A stretch of 64,000 bases of DNA from Gryllus longicercus (taxonomy: Eukaryota; Arthropoda; Insecta; Orthoptera; Gryllidae), in contig JAZDUA010000171.1 of NCBI GenBank assembly GCA_038098605.1, forward strand, positions 270,001 through 334,000, read 5' to 3'. The position numbers and the translations under genes are program-made. Below are positions 37,165-48,134 of the stretch, one piece after another (within the stretch, counting starts at the first letter, position 1; the number at the start of each line of letters is the position of its first letter). The notes below the pieces were generated by a model. That model was not told where the DNA came from. It made no database searches and saw only the letters and a list, made by a program, of their open reading frames with translations.

Positions 37165-37800
37165 CGGTCAGGAGAGAGAGAGAGGGGGGGAGAGGAGAGA
37201 GGAGAGAATAGGAGAGGAGAGAGAGGAAAGGAGAGGAGAGAGAGGAAAGGAGAGGAGAGAGAATAGGAGAGGAGAGAGAGGAAAGGAGAGGAGAGAGAGA
37301 GGAAAGGAGAGGAGAGAGAGAGGAAAGGAGAGGAGAGAGAGAGGAAAGGAGAGGAGAGAGAGAGGAAAGGAGAGGAGAGAGAGAGGAAAGGAGAGGAGAG
37401 AGAGAGGAAAGGAGAGAGAGGAAAGGAGAGGAGAGAGAGGAAAGGAGAGGAGAGAGAGGAAGAGAGGAAAAGAGAGGAAAGGAGAGGAGAGAGAGGAGAG
37501 AGAGGAAAGGAGAGGAGAGAGAGGAAAAGAGAGGAGAGAGAGGAAAAGAGAGGAGAGAGAGGAAAAGAGAGGAGAGAAAGGAAAAGAGAGGAGAGAGAGG
37601 AAAAGAGAGGAGAGAGAGGAAAAGAGAGGAGAGAGAGGAAAAGAGAGGAGAGAGAGGAAAAGAGAGGAGAGAGAGGAAAAGAGAGGAGAGAGAGGAAAAG
37701 AGAGAGTGGAAAGGAGAGGAGAGTGGAAAGGAGAGGAGAGTGGAAAGGAGAGGAGAGTGGAAAAGAGATGTATGGAAAGGAAAAGTGAGGAGATGAGAGA
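37165..37800 (+). repeat. purine tract with 21-bp and 19-bp units
   Basis: Almost pure purine on the plus strand. The left part repeats a 21-bp GAAAGGAGAGGAGAGAGAGAG unit; the right part repeats a 19-bp unit with GGAAAAGAGAGGAGAG. The 21-bp period keeps one frame open (36848-37840, Arg/Glu/Lys-rich), and the complement gives Ser/Leu/Phe-rich frames. These are repeat artefacts. Purine density continues, less regularly, to about 38140. Confidence 0.95.
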
Positions 37801-38129
37801 CCAGGAAAGAAGGCAATCACAAAAGGAAGGAAGGGAATAATAAATGAGTGGAAGCGAAAGAACAAGAATGGAAGAGTAAGAGACAGAAGTTAGGAGAGGA
37901 AATATGAGAATAGGAGAGTCAACACGTGTGTGGGGGACGAGAGGCAAGAAGAAAAACGAGAGGTGATGCGTGGAGAGAAAAGAAAAGTGAGAAAAGAAAG
38001 GGATGGGGAAAGGGGGAAGAAAGAGAGGAAAGGAGAATGGAAGGAAGAAACAAGGCAGGAAAGGATCAATGGAGGAAGGTGAGGGAACGCGGTGGATGGG
38101 AGGGAAGAGGAGAAAAAGGGCAGGAGGGG

Positions 38130-38290
38130 AAGGGGGAGGCGGGGCAGGCGCGAGCGCCTTCCGCGCGGTCGTAAAGCGGCGCGGCTGTAAACACGCGACG
38201 CGGAAACGCCGAGCCCGCGCCGCCCGCGTGTCCGCGCAGCGCCGCACCCGCCGCGAGCCTCCCGGTCATCCGCCCTGCGGGTGAACGGGG
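38130..38290. other. small GC/CpG island
   Basis: Balanced CpG-rich sequence directly after the purine tract, ending in a G10 run. The P-family element begins about 20 bp later. Confidence 0.5.
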
Positions 38291-38308
38291 GGGGGGAGAC
38301 GACGCCTA

Positions 38309-38640
38309 TATTGCGATTTACGCAACTCTGCCCCTGGCAGGTACCAGCTGTTGACGGTTTCTTCCAATCGGGAGCTTCAACCTCACCATGGTGACGTTCA
38401 AGCTCCGAATTGTATGAAACTGGCAGGTATCAGCTGTTGACGGTTTCATCCAATCGGGAGCTTCAACCTCACCATGGTGACGTTCAAGCTCCGAATTGTA
38501 TGAAACTGGCAGGTATCAGCTGTTGACGGTTTCATCCAATCGGGAGCTTCAACCTCACCATGGTGACGTTCAAGCTCCGAATTGGATGAAACTGTCAACA
38601 CCTGATACCTGACAAGGGCAGAGTTGCGTAAAGCGCAGTG
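38309..38640. mobile_element. P-family MITE with triplicated 86-bp core
   Basis: The termini are inverted (GCGATTTACGCAACTCTGCC at 38313; its counterpart at 38617-38636) and flanked by TA. Inside, an 86-bp unit starting CTGGCAGGTA occurs three times at 38334, 38420 and 38506. Units two and three are nearly identical. Each unit carries its own inverted repeat around ACCATGGT, including GGGAGCTTCAACCTCACCAT. So an inverted-repeat element has expanded internally by tandem duplication. No coding capacity. Confidence 0.8.
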
Positions 38641-38644
38641 TAGA

Positions 38645-39868
38645 AAGAGGTCATTTTAGCGAAAATATTTATTTCAAGTCCCCCTAAATGACGTAGTATG
38701 ACATTCTTTCCATCTCGTAAACCGGCACTATAGTGACTTCAATGCTAAATTTATTGTGTCGCAATTAAAAGAAGAGAAATCTACTGAAAGTACTGGATAG
38801 TGTTGGAACACAGTGGGTGGTCCCGCTAACATTGCCGTTGCTACATTCCACCTCCCGCAAATGTCACAAATCGACCCAGATGGCCAGAGACAAGAGCATG
38901 CGTATCTGTAGCTGTACTCTGTACTCTACTCAGTATCTGTAGTAGTACGACGTAGACCAAGGCTCTTCCATTGCACGTGCGCCAAACCTGTGGTTAAGAG
39001 CATCGGGCACCGGGTAACTTTCTTCCTCGGGTGTTGCTGTGTGTTTGGTAAACATCAGCGACAGTCACAAGTACACAGCGCCAAGCGAGGAACATCAGTT
39101 GACCATTTGAAAGGAGACATCTGCAATCTCTCCTTCACCCGCCCGCCCTCCAACCTGGCAGCTCGTTGACGAACACACTGAACAAGGAGAAGACGTTTCT
39201 CCAAAGCCTCCTGAGAGAAGATCAACTCCCAGGGCTTTTCTGTATTAGGTGTTTACACAACGCGAGGCAGTATCTCGTGTTCAGTATCGTATGAACCTAT
39301 CCTTGATCCTGAGCGTAAACAGAAGCACCGGAATTGTGACGAGTAATCACGTGACTTGAATCTTGAACAAGATACGTCACGTGATGGCAATAAATGGAAG
39401 AAGTTCCTGTACCGGCAATGTGCGGCTGACTATATACTTCAACATACATCATACTGGTGAACATCTAGGACCGACATTCTAGGCGAAGAAATATGAATCA
39501 AAAGGGCATGGCATTATGGGAACAACTCATGGTACGTAGTCGCCTCTAACGCACGCCATATCGTTTTACGATACGCTGAGCAAAAACTCCCTATCGTCAG
39601 GAGAGTTTTTGAAAAGCTTAGCTGAAAACGTTATTCAGCCCACAAGTAACGATAGCGTATGTGAGGAGAATATTGAGTGTTGGCTCCTTTGGTTCTAACT
39701 AGAAGTAGTTCCGAACTGTGGCGAGAGAGTGTGCGCCGAATACAGATAAGGCCACATTCAGTTTCGCATTTCTCGACGGGAGCTGCCAATGAACACTGAT
39801 CTCAATGAATTTATATAATATAACGTGTTCAGAAAACTGGTTCAGTGCGAGACAGGTCAGGTGAATAA
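38645..39868. other. stretch of mixed composition
   Basis: No array or coding region recognised. Two identical TCACGTGA sites lie at 39347 and 39377. Confidence 0.4.
39347..39384. promoter_or_regulatory. pair of TCACGTGA E-boxes 30 bp apart
   Basis: Two exact TCACGTGA palindromes at 39347-39354 and 39377-39384. The octamer is the known preferred site of MITF/TFE and USF-type bHLH-ZIP factors. The spacing is close to three helical turns. No promoter is visible nearby. Confidence 0.3.
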
Positions 39869-40013
39869 ACTTCGATTTATTTACACAAACTGATGACGTT
39901 TGATCAGCTGCTACTGTGTCATCCAACCGGGAGCTTAAACGTCACTACTGTAGGTGTCATCCAAGCTCCCGATTGGACGACACCGTAACATCACACGTCA
40001 ACAGACCCTATGG
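39869..40013. mobile_element. P-family copy, diverged
   Basis: CGATTTATTTACACAAACTG aligns with the left end of the next copy, and the core GTCATCCAACCGGGAGCTTA appears inverted at AGCTCCCGATTGGACGACAC. The right end is incomplete and abuts the next P copy. Confidence 0.6.
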
Positions 40014-40015
40014 TA

Positions 40016-40178
40016 CGATTTATTTAGTCGTGCACTTGACTTAAATCAGCTGTTGCGGTTTCATACAATCGGAAGCTTATATGTCGCTACAGTGACGTCA
40101 CTATGGCGACGTTCATGCTCCCGATTTGATGAAACCGTGAACAGCCGCTTTACGCCACGTAAACGGTTTAATAAATCC
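40016..40178. mobile_element. P-family copy with TA flanks
   Basis: 163 bp between TA dinucleotides, with inverted ends CGATTTATT and GGATTTATT (the latter on the minus strand). The core is TTTCATACAATCGGAAGCTT, and the centre is near-palindromic and includes AGTGACGTCACT. Its right half also belongs to the tandem duplication that follows. Confidence 0.75.
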
Positions 40179-40394
40179 TAGTATGTGTTTAAATGCAGTT
40201 GTACACTCGCTATTTTTTCTAGAGGAACAACTTTTTCCGTTACCACCTGAGCGTCGATGTTCCCGATTGGATGAAACCGTGAACAGCTGATTTACGTGAA
40301 GTGCACGGTTTAATAAATCTTGCTACGCGTTTTAAATCGAGGTGTACACTCGCTACTTTTTCTGAATGAACGTTTTCCGTTACCACCTGAGCGT
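40112..40394 (+). repeat. tandem duplication of about 140 bp
   Basis: The segment from the right half of the P element through GTACACTCGCTA-TTTTTCT to TTACCACCTGAGCGT occurs twice (GATGAAACCGTGAACAGC at 40128 and 40270; TACCACCTGAGCGT at 40241 and 40381). The second unit therefore carries a partial P copy. It ends exactly at a GC island. Confidence 0.8.
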
Positions 40395-40725
40395 AACGCG
40401 GGAGTTTGCGGTGGCACAGAAGCCCAAAAGTGTCTTCTTAACGCGCACGCGGAGGTGCTTCGCGCTGTCGCGAGTGTAAGTGCAGGAAGGCGGGGCCCCG
40501 AGCGTTGCTGGGGCGCGCGCCGGGAGTCGCTAGCCGGGCGGCGTCGTGGTCGCAGTCGCCACTCCCCGTCAGGCAAGGCGAGGCGGGGTGGGGCATGCAA
40601 ATGGTGATGGCGAGCATTAGCGGCGGAATCGAATAACTCAGCGGCAAGGACGCCGCTCGCCAATTGTTCGCTGGCATTGCAGCACCGCAATGACGGCAGC
40701 GCCGCCGCCGCCGCCGCCGCCTTCG
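40386..40725. other. GC/CpG island
   Basis: CpG-rich with GCGCGCGCCGGGAG and a GCCGCCGCCGCC run near 40700. Short frames on both strands have no recognised motif. Confidence 0.5.
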
Positions 40726-41099
40726 GCATTATAGTTTTCATCCGCCGTGCAACCGCGACAGTCAGATCTTGTCAACAGAATCAGAAATGCATGATTTATC
40801 TTCTTTTTTTTCGTAATTACTATCCTGTACTTCGATTTTTTTTAAGTAGCCGATGGCATTAGTTTATGTTATATCTTCTGCCTCATAAAACGAATCTTTT
40901 CAACAGTGGTAAGCACATTTCTGAGGCCACGAGCCCCGTTGAGGACGTTCGCGAATTATTTAAAATAATTCAATTTATAAGGCAGGAGGTAAAATAATGA
41001 CCTAATGTCATCAGCCACATTGAAACAAAAATCGAAGTACAGTGTATGCCGCTCTTCAGCAGGTTTCAGAAGCCTCCAGTGAACATTGTTCATTCCACG
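40726..41099. other. AT-rich stretch, nothing recognised
   Basis: No supported gene or repeat. Confidence 0.4.
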
Positions 41100-41480
41100 T
41101 GAGATGGCGTACTTCAGTTGCGGTCGCAGCGTCTCTCACCGTAAGGAAGTGGGCTCGAATTCCGGCAGCGGAACTTTCGTCATTAACGTGATGGCTAGGT
41201 CGAATTCAACTACTGTCCGCGAGTGATTTCTTTCGACTGGCTGCTCTGATCGGGTTTTCCGTGCTTTTTGCGAAAAAGACTGGACGAATGCTTGTTCTAA
41301 CGAGCTACGGACCGCGAGCGATCTTTCCTTCCCTATACTATATGCTAGTTTCTCTTTCTCCATCTTTCTCCCTTTCTCACCCCACCCCCTCCCTATCTCC
41401 CCTCCCCCTTCCCCTCTCCCTCTCTCACACACACACACTCACACATACATGTACTATACAACATTACACTATTACTATCA
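41100..41480 (+). mobile_element. S2 SINE, plus strand
   Basis: tRNA-like head at the left, with B box GGCTCGAATTCC at 41152-41163 (consensus GGTTCGANTCC). A body follows with AGGTCGAATTCAACTACTG and GGGTTTTCCGTGCTTTTTGC. A pyrimidine-rich then CA-rich 3' part ends near ACTATACAACATTACACTA. The reverse strand aligns with the copies at 16.3, 52.6 and 53.1 kb. The body resembles insect SINEs with a conserved TTTCCGTGG-like block, from memory. Confidence 0.7.
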
Positions 41481-42598
41481 AATATGGAGCTTCGTGGGTT
41501 AAGATTCCTCATTAACACTTCGTTTTGTCCTCTCAGGGATCCAATTCTCTATTTTCTCACATATATTACATTTCACCTTACATTTTGCTTTCACTCACTT
41601 TCACTCGTGCCCTTCTTCCACTCTCAAGTTCACATCCTTCTATTTGCTTGGCACTAGGCTCTTCCTCTTCACCTACTTTTACCTTCACATTTCCCTATCT
41701 AAAAGTTGATCACCCCTTCTTACTTCTACGTCTCATTATCTCAAATAAACTCCCCAACTTTTTTTGCAAAACATTTCATCATGTTTTTCTTGGCCAAAAC
41801 ATACTATTTTCTATCATCTTTCTCAGAATTTTCTCTACTTATCAGAGCTTTTACCTTAAGTTTATTTAATATCGAAATACTGCAGGGTGAGCTCGTCCTA
41901 AAAGACTACTGCAAATAGTATTAAACAGAGACATCGTAGATACTTGTAACACCACATAGTCGTTCAGTGTTGGGAAGATTAAAAATATAGCTTTCACACA
42001 CATGTATTTATAATATATTTCAATCAAAAAATATAATTAAAATCCTAGGCGTTCACATTTTTCAATAGTTGTTTTTATATTTTTTGCTCCCTTGGAAAAT
42101 GTGATACCCGAAACTGTTTGATGAATAATGACTCTCTTCTAATCAGCCCTCATTACAAAGCCCAAAGTCGTGTGAAAATCTTTTCATACCATTTGACTGC
42201 CACGTATGTTCATATCAAAATTCCGCTGCTAGGCCACGACTGTTTTTTCGCTTTTCTAAGTAGCATAACTTCACGACAGAGGAAATATTATAAACGCATC
42301 CTTACTGCCATCTAGTAATAAAAATTCAAAACGCTAACTACAATACGTTACACTCAAGAGGCCAACGAAGGTCGAATGTTCATGCTAGGAAAGTGGGAAA
42401 TGCGTGTTAAAGACTATACACGGACCTCCAACAAGACCACAGCGTGTGCATCAGAATTATACTCATAGCCTCGCCTGGCGGGAAAAAAATTGTGTCAATT
42501 TGATGCACATGACAGAGTATGGGTTTAAGTGTTGAGAGACCACCAGTAGAATAAAATGTCCGCCCTCGTTGCGCACTCGAGCGTCCCCTGATTAGAGC
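41481..42598. other. AT-rich stretch, nothing firmly recognised
   Basis: Pyrimidine-rich to about 41720. No gene is supported. Confidence 0.4.
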
Positions 42599-42599
42599 A

Positions 42600-42897
42600 A
42601 GGGTCTGTCTGTCCGCGCGCAACTTCCTGCGGCGGCGGCGCGGTGGCCGCCCTCGTCCTCCACGGCGGCGGTGGCGACGGCGGCGTCGCGCGCTCGGAGG
42701 CGGCGGCGGCAGAGGCCGGACGGCGACGCGACGCCCACGGCCGCCCAACCGTCTCTCCGGCGGCTGCGGCGGCGGCAGCAGCTGACTCACCGCGCGGCGG
42801 CGGGTGCGCGCGCGCGGACGCGAACCCGCGCCCGCCCACGCCACCAGCGATATTCACAGCTCCGCTCTGCAAGCGGCGAGTGGCGGTCAACGGTTGA
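42600..42897. other. GC/CpG island
   Basis: CpG-dense with GGCGGCGGCGG blocks and GCGCGCGCGCG. Directly joined to a pyrimidine tract on its right. Confidence 0.5.
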
Positions 42898-43470
42898 CAA
42901 TTTTCTTCTTCTTCCTCTATCTCCTCCTCTTCTTCTTCCTCTATCTCCTCTTCTTCTTCTTCCTCTATCTCCTCCTCTTCTTCCTCTATCTCCTCCTCTT
43001 CTTCTTCCTCTATCTCCTCCTCTTCTTCTTCCTCTATCTCCTCCTCTTCTTCTTCCTCAGTCTCCTCCTCTTCTTCTTCCTCCGCTCCTCCTCCTCTTCT
43101 TCTTCCCCCGTCTCCTCTTCTTCTTCTTCCTCCTCTCCTCATCTTCTTCTTCCTCCTCTCCTCATCTTCTTCTTCTTCCTCCCTCTCCTCATCTTCTTCT
43201 TCTTCCTCTCCTCATCTTCTTCTTCTTCCTCCCTCTCCTCATCTTCTTCTTCTTCCTCCCTCTCCTCATCTTCTTCTTCCTCCATCTCCTCCTCTTCTTT
43301 TTCTTGTTCTTCCTCCGTCTCCTCCTCTTCTTCTTCTTCATCCATCTCCTCTTCTCCCATCTGCACCTTCTCTTCTTTTTCTTCTTCATCCATCTCCTCT
43401 CCTCATCTCATTCTTCTTCTGTATCCTCATCCTCTTCTATCTCTTCTTTTCCTTCCTTTTCTTCATTTTC
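42898..43470 (+). repeat. pyrimidine tract with 24-bp units
   Basis: Nearly all pyrimidine on the plus strand. A 24-bp unit CTATCTCCTCCTCTTCTTCTTCCT is regular on the left, and looser TCTTCTTCTTCCTCCCTCTCC units follow. Open frames (42671-43726, 42804-43541, and glutamate-rich 42525-43142 on the minus strand) are repeat artefacts. Confidence 0.95.
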
Positions 43471-43823
43471 TTCTTCTATCTTCTCTTTCTTCGTTTTTCT
43501 TTCATCTTCACAGACACAAAATTGCAGGGATACAGAGGTAAAATACAGAGATACTTTGTTTTCGCGGTCATTTTATAAAATGATGTGGATTTCTATCCGC
43601 GTTTTTATAATGCAGTATGCCATAGCCATGAAGAGGAAACCCATTGCTTTTGCGAATTCGAACCCGTGCTTTCACTCAACGAAGCCTTTTCGCACTAAAC
43701 ATCAGCCTACAACGATTAAGAGCTAAAAAACTCCGGACGTGTTTGTTGCAAATAGTGTATCTCAAAGAAACGGAAACTAAAAAAAGTGGGGGTTTGGTTT
43801 TTGTTGTGTCTATGATCAAGTTT

Positions 43824-43826
<3 letters not shown>
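43470..43826. other. short mixed stretch
   Basis: GCGAATTCGAACCCGTGC near 43653 resembles a tRNA B box on the minus strand, without other SINE features. Confidence 0.3.

Positions 43827-43881
<55 letters not shown>
43827..43881. repeat. (TA)n microsatellite
   Basis: Pure alternating TA run of about 55 bp; it can form a cruciform. Confidence 0.95.
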
Positions 43882-43884
<3 letters not shown>

Positions 43885-45955
43885 ACAGCAGTTTGAAGTG
43901 TCGTGTTTGCCTGAACAAAAGACATTGTGTCATACAATCCTTGATAAAGTTTATTGTGCCGTTTGAAAACTTTTCGCAGTTTTATTAACAATTTTTAGTT
44001 ATCTTTTTCTGGAAATAAGACGTAATTATTGAAATGTCATCGCAATTACAATGACCGTTGTAATTTTACCAAAAGCACAAAAAGTGGCTTCAAGATACAA
44101 GTGAGTATCCCGATGGATACTGTAAATTTGGATATATTTATAAGCATCAGAATAGAGCGTGTCCTCAATAATTCAAGAAAATTAATTGCTATAAGTGAAA
44201 GTAGTACCAGAAAGTGAAAGTAGTACGAAAAATTGTATTTGCGTAAAATACAGCACTCACGTAATGAGGCCAAGTTTAAAACCTACCTGGGTTGAATAAA
44301 AATTTGGCTCTCATGCAGTTGGCGGAACAACATTTAAACCTCACCAGATTATATTCTAGAAACCGACCTACAAGGTGTACTCGGACCATGGAAAAGATGA
44401 AATGTCAGTGAAATAAACATCTAGTAAAGAACATAAAATTTGTAATCCTTTACAAAATCTTTCATCTGTTTGAATGAATTAATTCGACGGTATGCACGAT
44501 TATATCAATTCGCGCATGCACTGTGCTTCAAGTACAACTTCATTGCAATAGTGAACAAACATGCAAATGTATGGAGTTTTCAATGCGAGATAGTTTCATG
44601 CCCATCATGACATATCTTGTGACTGCACGTGAAGCTTTTTTGCGCACACGTCAAATCACATGTGCAGTTGCGTTACATGCCAGAGAGAATTATCTTTTGT
44701 TGCAAATTAATCTTCTCTTGTGAGCAAATGAAAGCGAACACTTTACACACGATAGAAATAAATTTCATCGCGATCGGAGTTAGCAGAACGAAGAAAACGA
44801 GAATAAATGCACCGAGAATAAATTGGCACACACGTAATCGTGTTTGCTTATGAACAGGTTAGTCGATATCAGTAACGTGTTTACGGACTAGAGAAACTCA
44901 TTTAATCTCGATTAGCAATGCGGTGATAAGTGAGGGAAAACGCAAAGGCAACATTGACTCTTACTGAAAAGCAGCATAAAAATTGGGCGAACTCATTGGC
45001 TAATAATCGGAATAAATTTATAGGCTTAATTCACTCATGACTTTAACATAACATCCAAACTTCGGTGGACCGCTGGAACAACGACTTTATAAAGGAAAGA
45101 AATGAATTTCATTTCGATTGGAGCTAAAAGTGGGAAAGATACATTGGCGACAATATGAAGCATGATATATAACGTCAAAAGATCGCACACTAAACAAGAA
45201 ACAAACAAAAAAGAAATTGATACACACCGAATGCGAATGTTTTATTGAAAAAACTCAGCTGAAAAAACATTACTAGTGGTAATAGGTAACATATTACTCG
45301 TTGTACTAGGTTTGCACAACAGATCAACTTACGAAGATCGATGGAAGATATCAAAAACGTTTCAGCGATATAAATACAAATGTTTGCGGCAATGCGAGGA
45401 TACGTCAAAATCCGAGAAACGAGTTTGACATTATCGAAATCAAGTTCACCTACGAACTTTGGTTGGTATCTTTGCGAAATACATTATATTAATATGATGC
45501 TCGATCTGTGGTAAAAATGCGAGGGAAAGAAGAGAAATGTATTTTTATCTTAACACAAACTAAATCTTCAAGACAAATTTCACCTCAAGATGCGCATGAC
45601 TGAAAGAGAATGACTTCGGCCGTATGGTATCGATCGAATATTTTTGGCGCTTGGTATATAGTTGTTTGTAGTCCACAAACGACAATTACTTTCGTCTGTT
45701 ATTCGCCCTTTGTGGCTCACCCTGTCATCCCAGAGTGCTGACGGGCACATCGTTTGAGTCACGCTATACGTTCTAAACCCAAGTACGATCGCTCCATGCA
45801 GGACCGATTTGAAATTGTAAGGTTCCGCAAGCATGACCAAATTATGGGATCTCTAATTATATTGAAAATAAAAGGAATTTGAAAACAAACTACAATCTTT
45901 GCAATTTAAAAAACTAAACTTTTACTTTTTAATATTTGTGAATTTAAACATTTTA
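43882..45955. other. AT-rich stretch with old internal repeats
   Basis: GAAATAAATTTCATCGCGATCGGAGTTA near 44755 recurs as a diverged copy near 45098 (GAAATGAATTTCATTTCGAT), suggesting an old duplicated repeat with roughly 345-bp spacing. No gene is supported. Confidence 0.4.
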
Positions 45956-46384
45956 CTAATACAAAAGTTTGTTGAAAAAAATATTAGCACGATGGTACGG
46001 TTTTTAGGGAGAAACCCTAAGCAACAGCTAAGTATGCTTAGTATGAGTTAATCCAGTCCTGGTTCCTACGTCTCTTGATGTAGCCCCGCGCCTCTTAGCG
46101 AAAGCTAAGTGCGAGCGAAGTGCACCCTAGCGAAAGCTGACGACAACGAGAAAAAGCCACGCGTTAATAGTACAATAATAATTTACGCACATTTTTTTTT
46201 TGCTTTCAGAAATCCCCGCTCGCCTTCTTTCTTCTTCACTTGGTTCAATTATGGATTAAAGTAGCAACGATCGGGATTGACAACTTTTTAAGGTAAGAAA
46301 TATTGGATCCCATGTAGAAGAAATTATCGGCAATACATCGCAAGCGATATTCTCTTCGTCATCGTTGGCCGCAGTTCTCTCCTT
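45956..46384. other. mixed stretch, nothing firmly recognised
   Basis: TAGCGAAAGCTAAGTGCGAG and TAGCGAAAGCTGACG occur close together at 46097-46145. No gene. Confidence 0.35.
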
Positions 46385-46475
46385 TGACACTGACACATAG
46401 ACACACACACACATACACACACGCATGCATGCACTACACTAACACATCAGGAGACCAGTCAGGAGCTGAAAGCAC
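46385..46475 (+). mobile_element. S2 SINE 3' fragment
   Basis: CA-rich stretch then ACTACACTAACACATCAGGAGACCAGTCAGGAGCT, matching on the reverse strand the 3' end of the S2 copy at 16.3 kb (AGCTCCTGACCGGTCTCC). Only the tail is present. Confidence 0.6.
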
Positions 46476-46663
46476 ATCATGACTTCGGTAGTGCCCCGCT
46501 AGAGGAGATACCTGAAGAGGGACACCCCCCCCCGCAAGTCAACCTATAGTTCGGAGCCCGACCCCACACGGGAGGAACATTGCCACATCCTGGGATATAA
46601 CATGCAGTATATTCAAGGGAACTAATGACCATAGTATTTGTTACGCCCGGAAACATGAAATAC

Positions 46664-47090
46664 TTGCTTGCTAACTCGCTCTCTCGGTAACTCACATACT
46701 CCTTCGCTCGCTAACACCTTTCCTCGTTTACTAACTCACTCGCTCGTTAACTCATTCACTCGCTCGTTAACTCATTCACTCGCTCGTTAACTCATTCACT
46801 CGCTCGTTAACTCATTCACTCGCTCGTTAACTCATTCACTCGCTCGTTAACTCATTCACTCGCTCGTTAACTCATTCACTCGCTCGTTAACTCATTCACT
46901 CGCTCGTTAACTCATTCACTCGCTCGTTAACTCATTCACTCGCTCGTTAACTCATTCACTCGCTCGTTAACTCATTCACTCGCTCGTTAACTCATTCACT
47001 CGCTCGTTAACTCATTCACTCGCTCGTTAACTCATTCACTCTCTCGTTAACTCATTCACTCGCTCGTTAACTCATTCATTAATTTACTCG
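46664..47090 (+). repeat. 20-bp minisatellite, highly homogeneous
   Basis: Fifteen successive copies of CGCTCGTTAACTCATTCACT (46741-47040) are identical, two slightly changed copies follow, and degenerate units precede from about 46664. Each unit has the palindrome GTTAAC. Such identity implies recent expansion or homogenisation, or an assembly choice. It ends about 20 bp before a GC island. Confidence 0.97.
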
Positions 47091-47094
47091 CGAC

Positions 47095-47360
47095 ATCCAT
47101 AGCAGAGTAGCGAAATTCGTCGACGGGTGGCGTGGCGGCGCCCTGCGGGAACCCAGCATTCAGCCGTTGGTCGCCGCCGCCACCGCCGCCGTTCTCACGG
47201 CCACCACGCGACAAGGAGAGAGACAGAGATACCCAGACGATGGCGCGGGGGAAGAGGGGTTTCCGATCGGGATGTTCACGCCTCCAGCTGAAAGCGGATG
47301 AGCGGAGCGTGTATATGGTGGGCTCCGAGGCCCGGCCTCTCTCGACGTTGCCAAAAACGT
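47095..47360. other. GC/CpG island
   Basis: CpG-rich segment with a CGCCGCCGCCACCGCCGCCG block. Frames on both strands have no recognised motif. Confidence 0.5.
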
Positions 47361-48095
47361 AAGTCGTGACTGGATATCGTTGAGGATAAGGCCTGGCCAC
47401 GGGGTCGTTAGGTTTGATTTGGAGAGGAAAGGGCAGGTTTCTCCGGATGTACCATCCATCTTCTCAGGCTCCAGATCTTATGGCTTTGCGCCCATGGGAG
47501 TTGATTAACGAAGATAACAATGGATGGATTGTTTCTATCTTGTAACCCTATTTTATACACTATGAAATGGAACCTGGATAGTTTTACCTATTTATCTCGA
47601 ATTTTATGCACTCGTGTTGATTTTCCAGAGTGTGATATGCAGTGTTTCACATCTCACTCTGAAATGGATGTTCTGTATCTAACGTCTCCAAATATTCCAA
47701 AACCTGGAAAATCCTTTACTTTGTATTTGCATTATCGAAGTTCAACATTTTTTAATACTCCTGGTAATCATCAAGAAAACTTTACTATTTTCACCAACAC
47801 GCAACCTGCGCGTTAGTGATGGCTAACCACCTAATATATTCTACATCATACGTACACTCGTAGTCTCTTGGATTTGATTATTTTTATATTAAGAATGTAC
47901 AAATCACATTTTCTGGTAACCTTTTAAATTAAAAGATATTATTCCGTAAATCCGCTAGTGGATGATAATAATTGTGACAGTGGTGACGATAATAAATGAC
48001 AAAGCTATGATGAATAAGAAAATATAGGGAATTAATTGAAAAATAACGGAAATTCACGGAACGAATAGCAATGTCTCAAAAATAAAAGCTATTCA

Positions 48096-48134
<39 letters not shown>

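Noticed and set aside
36848..37840. 330-codon Arg/Glu/Lys-rich frame and its Ser/Leu/Phe-rich complements
   Set aside because: Produced by the 21-bp purine repeat; the complement strand is open as well.
42525..43726. Long Glu-rich and Ser/Leu-rich frames
   Set aside because: Produced by the 24-bp pyrimidine repeat and the adjacent GC island.
46741..47040. CRISPR-like array
   Set aside because: Direct 20-bp repeats without spacers in a eukaryotic sequence; a minisatellite.
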